A stretch of DNA of 6,174 nt from Microcaldota archaeon (GTDB lineage Archaea; Micrarchaeota; Micrarchaeia; Micrarchaeales; CABMGC01): assembly GCA_021846005.1 (NCBI GenBank), contig JAJZIZ010000039.1, positions 1 through 6,174 of the forward strand, read 5' to 3'. This document shows positions 1 through 4,295 of the stretch, piece by piece. The notes beneath the pieces are model-generated. The model was not told where the DNA came from. It did no database searches and was given only the letters and a program-made list of their open reading frames with translations. Position numbers and translations under genes: made by a program. How positions within the stretch are numbered: position 1 is the first letter of the stretch; each line of letters starts with the position of its first letter.

Positions 1-3
1 ATA

Positions 4-6
4 TAA
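4..6 (+). other. In-frame TAA within conserved AtpA motif
   Basis: The frame reads Ile-stop-Asp-Glu-Ile-Lys-Arg-Pro-Leu from base 1. Archaeal A subunits carry Tyr-Asp-Gly-Ile-Gln-Arg-Pro-Leu or close variants here, so the stop falls exactly on the Tyr codon. TAT or TAC to TAA needs one third-position change. It may be a base error at the end of an assembled contig, a true nonsense mutation, or the junction of a split gene. The sequence alone cannot decide. Confidence 0.85.
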
Positions 7-1533
7 GACGAGATAAAGAGACCTCTGAGCGCGATAGAAAAACAGAGCGGAATATTCATATCGAAGGGAGTGGCTGCAGATGCTCTTGACCGAAAGAAGA
101 AATGGAGTTTTGAGAAAGACACATCAATAAAAAAAGGAGCACAGGTATCACCAGGGACAATACTTGGATACGTACAGGAGACAGAACTTATAAAGCACTA
201 TATAATGGTTCCGAACGGAGTGGAAGGCACCATCGAGAAAATAGAGTCAGGCAGCTTCACAGTTGACCACGTAATTGCAGAAGTGGAGACCAAAGATAAA
301 AAGAAGGTAGAGATAACAATGATGCAGAAGCGTCCAGTAAGAATACCATCTCCGGCAAGGAACAAGCACCGTGCTAATGAGGCACTTATAACAGGCATAA
401 GATCTGTTGACACATTCTTCCCCATAGCCAAGGGAGGTACTGCCGCTGTTCCTGGACCTTTCGGCAGCGGAAAGACTGTACTGCAGCAATCCCTTGCAAA
501 ATACTCCAATGCGGACATAGTCATATACACAGGATGCGGAGAAAGGGGCAATGAGATGACAGACGTGCTTGTGGAATTCCCGGAACTCAAGGATCCTTCG
601 TCAGGAAGGCCGCTTATGGAAAGAACCATACTAATAGCCAACACATCAAACATGCCAGTAGCTGCAAGGGAGGCAAGCATATATGCAGGAATAACCATGG
701 CCGAGTACTTTAGGGATATGGGATACAATGTTGCAATGATGGCAGACTCCACTTCAAGATGGGCAGAGGCAATGAGGGAGATTTCGGCAAGGTTAGAAGA
801 AATGCCTGGAGAGGAAGGATACCCAGCATATCTGCCCAAGAGGCTCGCCGAATTCTATGAAAGAAGCGGAAAGGTAGAAACCCTCAACGGAAGGACAGGC
901 TCCATAACGATAATAGGCGCAGTTTCCCCAACAGGAGGAGACATAACAGAGCCGGTATCACAGGGAACTTTGAAAGTAGTCAAAACGTTCTGGGCTCTTG
1001 ACGCGTCGCTGGCAGGGCAGAAACACTTCCCTTCGATAAATTGGCTTAACAGCTACTCCCTTTATCTTGAGCCGCTGGAAGAATGGTACAGAAGCAAGCT
1101 CGGAGAGGAATTCATTGGAAACAGAATGGAGGCAATGAGACTGTTGCAGCGCGAAGCTGAACTCAAGGACATAGTACAGCTCGTGGGAGAAGATGCGCTT
1201 CCTGAATCTGAAAGAATAATACTAGAAATAGGAAAGATATTGAGAGAGGATTATCTTAGGCAGAGTGCATACGACGAAATAGATGCCTTTACCAGCCTGA
1301 AAAAGCAGCAGATAATGCTTTCAACAATAATTCATTTCTCCAAGGCGGCGGAGGAAGCCGTAGGAAAGGAAGTAAGTATAGATGCAATAATGAAAATAAA
1401 GGCCAAGGCAGAAATATCCAGAATGAAGAGCATCGAGGAGAAGGATATTGAAAGTTCAGGGAAGAAGATAAATGAACATATAAAATCAGAGATTGATGCT
1501 CTGATAAAGGAAGAAGTGAACGAGGCAAAATAG
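7..1533 (+). CDS. atpA: A-type ATP synthase catalytic subunit A (N-terminus missing, in-frame stop at left edge)
   Basis: This is the catalytic head subunit of the archaeal A1Ao ATP synthase; it alternates with subunit B in the A3B3 hexamer at the inner membrane face and makes or hydrolyses ATP. Counting from the GTG at 70, I see the non-homologous bulge region (residues about 20-95), the P-loop GPFGSGKT (129-136, bases 454-477), GCGERGNEM with the catalytic Glu (155-163), the Walker B-like MMADSTSRW (223-231), PGEEGYPAYL (246-255) and the helical C-terminal domain. Homology continues upstream of 70 (DEIKRPLSAIEKQSGIF, bases 7-57), so the GTG is not the true start; a purine run touches it with no spacing. 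A TAA at 4-6 interrupts the frame. About 80-85 residues (the N-terminal barrel) should lie further left; with them the protein would be near 590 residues, normal for the family. No intein sits in the P-loop. It ends in TAG, 8 bases before atpB. The family assignment is near certain; gene integrity is uncertain. Confidence 0.95.
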   Translation, partial: DEIKRPLSAIEKQSGIFISKGVAADALDRKKKWSFEKDTSIKKGAQVSPGTILGYVQETELIKHYIMVPNGVEGTIEKIESGSFTVDHVIAEVETKDKKKVEITMMQKRPVRIPSPARNKHRANEALITGIRSVDTFFPIAKGGTAAVPGPFGSGKTVLQQSLAKYSNADIVIYTGCGERGNEMTDVLVEFPELKDPSSGRPLMERTILIANTSNMPVAAREASIYAGITMAEYFRDMGYNVAMMADSTSRWAEAMREISARLEEMPGEEGYPAYLPKRLAEFYERSGKVETLNGRTGSITIIGAVSPTGGDITEPVSQGTLKVVKTFWALDASLAGQKHFPSINWLNSYSLYLEPLEEWYRSKLGEEFIGNRMEAMRLLQREAELKDIVQLVGEDALPESERIILEIGKILREDYLRQSAYDEIDAFTSLKKQQIMLSTIIHFSKAAEEAVGKEVSIDAIMKIKAKAEISRMKSIEEKDIESSGKKINEHIKSEIDALIKEEVNEAK

Positions 1534-1538
1534 GTGAT
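1533..1538 (+). promoter_or_regulatory. Shine-Dalgarno site of atpB
   Basis: GGTGAT matches the anti-Shine-Dalgarno end of archaeal 16S rRNA and lies 3 bases before the ATG at 1542. Its first G is the last base of the atpA TAG stop, so termination on atpA and initiation on atpB happen at nearly the same place. This supports the ATG at 1542 and coupled translation of the two head subunits. Confidence 0.7.
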
Positions 1539-1541
1539 ATC

Positions 1542-2921
1542 ATGAATTTCAAGGTAGAATACAACACAATAGAAAGCGTGGCTGGCCCGCTTGTAGTGGT
1601 AGGAAAGGTAGGAAATGCGGCGTATGGAGAGATAGTGAAGATTTCGCTCGCTAATGGAGAGTCTAGGCTTGGGCAGGTACTTGATACCACAGAGAAATAT
1701 GCAGTTGTACAGGTCTTCGGCAGGACAGATGGCATCAATGTCAACAAAACCTCAGTCAGCTTCTTAGGAGAAACCTTCAGGATGGGAGTCAGCGAAGACA
1801 TGCTTGGCAGGATATTCAACGGGCAGGGAGAGCCTATTGATATAAAGACAAAGATAACCCACGGTGAAAAGAGAGACATAAACGGAGAGGCAATAAATCC
1901 CGTCGCCAGAAGGATGCCTAGCGATTTTATAGAGACAGGCATATCAACAATAGACGGCCTTTTTACACTGGTCAGGGGACAAAAACTTCCGATATTCTCT
2001 GGTTCCGGGCTTCCGCACAACGAGATAGCCGCACAGATAACTAGGCAGGCAAGCGTTAAGAACAGCAGCGAGCCTTTCGCGGTGGTTTTTGCAGGAATAG
2101 GGCTCATGAACGATGATGCGGCATACTTCATAAACGAATTCAGGAAAACCGGAGCGCTGGCAAGGACTGTGGCGTTCATAAACTTGGCTAACGACCCAAG
2201 CATAGAAAGAATACTTACGCCAAGGCTTGCGCTTACAGCTGCGGAATACCTGGCGTATGAAAAAGGAATGCACGTTCTCGTGATACTTACAGACATGACG
2301 AATTACTGCGAAGCTTTGAGGGAACTTTCCAGTGCAAGGGAAGAGGTGCCTGGAAGAAGAGGATATCCAGGCTACATGTACACCGACCTTGCAGGAATTT
2401 ATGAAAGGGCAGGAGTAGTAAACGGAGGAAAAGGCAGCATAACGCAGCTGGATATATTGACAATGCCCAGTGATGACGTTACACATCCGATTCCAGACCT
2501 CACCGGATACATAACTGAAGGACAAATATATGTAAGCAGGGAACTCAAGAACAGAGGCATATATCCGCCAATAACACCAGTGGGCTCGCTGTCTAGGCTA
2601 ATGAGCAATGGCATAGGCAAGGGAAAGACAAGGGAAGACCATAAGGGAGTCTCAGACCAGCTTTATGGAGCATATGCAAAAGCACAGGAAGCGAGAAGCC
2701 TTAGCTCCATTGTCGGCGCTGAGGCACTTTCAGAGAATGACAAGAGATATCTTAGATTCGGTGATGATTTTGAGAAGAGGTTTATTCAGCAGGGACCGTA
2801 TGAGAAAAGAAGCATAGAGGATACGCTTTCAATAGGATGGGACCTTCTCTCACAGCTTCCCGAAACAGAATTGGTAAGAATCAAGGAAGAGTACATCAAG
2901 ATGTATTACAAGAAAAAATAG
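1542..2921 (+). CDS. atpB: A-type ATP synthase regulatory/non-catalytic subunit B
   Basis: This is the non-catalytic nucleotide-site subunit of the A3B3 head of the archaeal ATP synthase. The protein has 459 residues, the normal family length, and is complete. It has an N-terminal beta-barrel (about 1-75), a degenerate P-loop SGSGLPHN (153-160) that replaces the GxxxxGKT of subunit A, the ILTDMTNYCEALRE segment (248-261), PGRRGYPGYMYTDLA (270-284) and SLSRLM (349-354), whose Arg352 is expected to reach into the catalytic site of the neighbouring A subunit. The GKTREDHKGVSDQLYGAY region and helical C-terminus follow. Compared with the YPPIDxLPSLSRLM form I recall, residues 345-348 read TPVG; the Arg is kept. 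The start is fixed by the Shine-Dalgarno site at 1533-1538. It sits 8 bases after atpA and 10 before atpD, so it is almost certainly co-transcribed with both. Confidence 0.98.
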   Translation: MNFKVEYNTIESVAGPLVVVGKVGNAAYGEIVKISLANGESRLGQVLDTTEKYAVVQVFGRTDGINVNKTSVSFLGETFRMGVSEDMLGRIFNGQGEPIDIKTKITHGEKRDINGEAINPVARRMPSDFIETGISTIDGLFTLVRGQKLPIFSGSGLPHNEIAAQITRQASVKNSSEPFAVVFAGIGLMNDDAAYFINEFRKTGALARTVAFINLANDPSIERILTPRLALTAAEYLAYEKGMHVLVILTDMTNYCEALRELSSAREEVPGRRGYPGYMYTDLAGIYERAGVVNGGKGSITQLDILTMPSDDVTHPIPDLTGYITEGQIYVSRELKNRGIYPPITPVGSLSRLMSNGIGKGKTREDHKGVSDQLYGAYAKAQEARSLSSIVGAEALSENDKRYLRFGDDFEKRFIQQGPYEKRSIEDTLSIGWDLLSQLPETELVRIKEEYIKMYYKKK

Positions 2922-2931
2922 CAGTGGAAAA

Positions 2932-3561
2932 ATGGCAGAGCGCATAACACCGACAAGAATGAATCTGATAGCCACAAAGAGAAGGACAGTGATAGCCAGG
3001 CGCGGGCATGCAATACTCAAGAAAAAAAGAGAAGTCCTTGTGCTTGAATTTATGAAGCTGCTGAAGAACACAGGCAATGACCGCGAGAAGATGTACGACA
3101 TACTGCAGAAGGCGTACCAGATTCTTGGAGCAGGATACGCATATGTGGGAAATCTTGAATTGGAGGAAGCTGCCAACTACGTCAAGGAGTACGGAGATGT
3201 AGGCATATCGATAAAAAACATCATGGGAGTCAGGGTGCCCGAAATAGAGAAGGGAGGCAATGAAATAGCAATGATGCTAAACATGCTGTCATCCAGCGTT
3301 GCTGTAGACGACATAAACGAATCCTTTACCAACGCATTGGAATCCATAATAGCTGTGGCGCAGAGAGAACAGGGCCTGCGAAGAATTGTACTTGAAATAG
3401 AGAAAACCAAAAGGAGAGTCAACGCGATGGATTATATAGTTATCCCCAGGTATAACGCACAAGCCAAATATATCTCCACAAGGCTCGAAGAAATGAACAG
3501 AGATACCTTCTCAGCGCTTAAGCATGTCAAGAAAAAGCTTTCCAAAGGCGAGAGCAGATGA
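2932..3561 (+). CDS. atpD: A-type ATP synthase central-stalk subunit D
   Basis: This subunit is the long coiled-coil rotor shaft that passes through the A3B3 head and links it to the membrane ring, the counterpart of F1 gamma. The protein has 209 residues, typical for archaeal D. The N-terminal family signature is clear (ITPTRMNLIATKRR, residues 5-18, then ARRGHAILKKKRE), as is the C-terminal one (RRVNAMDYIVIPRYNA, about 165-180, ending in an HVKKKLSKG helix). The middle (about 75-130) is more variable, as expected for the globular tip. It starts 10 bases after atpB; the upstream AGTGGA is only a weak ribosome-binding match, so re-initiation from atpB is likely. The order A-B-D is the standard end of archaeal atp operons. 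Its TGA stop overlaps the ATG of the next gene. Nothing is missing from the gene. Confidence 0.96.
   Translation: MAERITPTRMNLIATKRRTVIARRGHAILKKKREVLVLEFMKLLKNTGNDREKMYDILQKAYQILGAGYAYVGNLELEEAANYVKEYGDVGISIKNIMGVRVPEIEKGGNEIAMMLNMLSSSVAVDDINESFTNALESIIAVAQREQGLRRIVLEIEKTKRRVNAMDYIVIPRYNAQAKYISTRLEEMNRDTFSALKHVKKKLSKGESR
3558..3561 (+). other. ATGA stop/start overlap between atpD and dph6
   Basis: The ATG of the downstream gene (3558-3560) shares bases with the TGA of atpD (3559-3561). Upstream there is only a weak purine-rich stretch (AAAGGCGAGAG), so ribosomes finishing atpD probably re-initiate here. This is the strongest sequence evidence that the fourth gene is a member of the ATP synthase operon. 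Confidence 0.85.
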
Positions 3562-4226
3562 GCAATGCCTGCCTCTTCAGCGGGGGCAAAGATTCAACTC
3601 TTGCACTGCACAAAGCAGTAAGTTCCGGAATGACGGTAGATCTACTTATAACAATGCTTCCCGAAAGCAGGGATAGCTACATGTTTCATTACCCCAATCT
3701 TAAATTCACAAAACTTCAGGCAGAAGCACTTGGAATTAGGCAGGTCTTTGCAATGACAAAAGGAATCAAGGAGGAAGAGCTGAAAGACCTTGAGGAAGTG
3801 CTCGCGGAAAATAAAGTCAAAGGCCTTGTCACTGGTGCGACATACAGCACATATCAGCTCAACAGAATAAAAGTGATATCGGAGAGGCTTGGCATAGACA
3901 ATTTCTCGCCATTATGGCACATAGAGCCCATGTCAGAATTGAAAGAACTTGCGGAAACCTTCGACGCCATAATAACTTCTGTATCTGCCGAGGGTTTCGA
4001 CAAGTCGTATCTTGGAGCAAAGATTGACGAAAACATGATAGCGAAACTGCTACGTTTAAACCAGAAATATAACATAAACATGCTTTTCGAAGGAGGAGAA
4101 GCTGAAAGTTTCGTATTGGATGCGCCTCTGTTTAAAAAAAGAATAAAAATAAACAAATCCTCAGTTGAATGGCAGGGAACGCGCGGGCTTTACCAGATAG
4201 AAGAGGCAGAACTTGCGGCGAAATAG
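3558..4226 (+). CDS. dph6: Diphthine--ammonia ligase-like PP-loop ATPase (Dph6/MJ0570 family)
   Basis: The family performs the last step of diphthamide formation, the ATP-dependent amidation of diphthine on the conserved His of elongation factor 2, in the cytoplasm. The 222-residue protein shows the PP-loop SGGKDST (8-14) that binds ATP phosphates with AMP release, YMFHYPN (41-47), the LVTGATYSTYQ segment (90-100), SPLWHIEP (117-124) and the diagnostic EGGEAESFVLDAPLFKKRI (178-196). The length fits the single-domain archaeal form; the yeast enzyme has extra C-terminal domains that are absent here. The start overlaps the atpD stop, so it is translationally coupled to the ATP synthase genes. 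Coupling EF2 modification with energy genes is not functionally obvious; it may reflect genome compaction or growth-linked expression. Family membership is firm. The exact substrate is inferred from the family; another PP-loop amidation is possible. Confidence 0.88.
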   Translation: MSNACLFSGGKDSTLALHKAVSSGMTVDLLITMLPESRDSYMFHYPNLKFTKLQAEALGIRQVFAMTKGIKEEELKDLEEVLAENKVKGLVTGATYSTYQLNRIKVISERLGIDNFSPLWHIEPMSELKELAETFDAIITSVSAEGFDKSYLGAKIDENMIAKLLRLNQKYNINMLFEGGEAESFVLDAPLFKKRIKINKSSVEWQGTRGLYQIEEAELAAK

Positions 4227-4295
4227 AAATCGTACTCTTGAACAGATCTGGAAGAAAACAGACCTTATAATTGACGCGTGCCGTGCCCAACAACA
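4227..4295. other. Gap between convergent genes
   Basis: This 69-base gap separates the 3' ends of dph6 (+) and the surface-protein gene (-). The only symmetric element is the 8-base palindrome CAGATCTG (4243-4250), too short to be a convincing hairpin, and there is no run of five or more T on either strand. I see no gene or RNA in it. Short + strand frames that begin near 4271-4278 run antisense through the surface-protein gene and do not look coding. Confidence 0.6.

Noticed and set aside
4..6. TAA reassigned to tyrosine
   Set aside because: None of the five genes ends in TAA, but one case at the very edge is far too little; single-base error or mutation is simpler and no archaeal TAA-to-Tyr code is known to me.
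70..72. GTG at 70 as the authentic atpA start
   Set aside because: Conserved AtpA residues are encoded upstream of it (7-69), the ribosome-site-like purines abut it with no spacing, and the resulting protein would lack the N-terminal barrel.
454..477. Possible intein in the AtpA P-loop
   Set aside because: This is a classic intein insertion site, but the motif is continuous with flanking conserved sequence and no intein motifs occur.
1289..2296. Long antisense frame across the atpA/atpB junction
   Set aside because: It is a shadow of two strongly conserved genes; its translation is low-complexity Ser/Leu/Pro with no recognisable domain. The same holds for the antisense frames at 198-839, 1944-2525, 2850-3176, 3177-3422 and 3854-4156.
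4243..4250. CAGATCTG palindrome as terminator or operator
   Set aside because: Only four base pairs with no loop and no following T-run; such palindromes are common by chance.
4265..4270. TTATAA as a TATA box
   Set aside because: It lies between the 3' ends of two convergent genes with no gene start suitably downstream on either strand.
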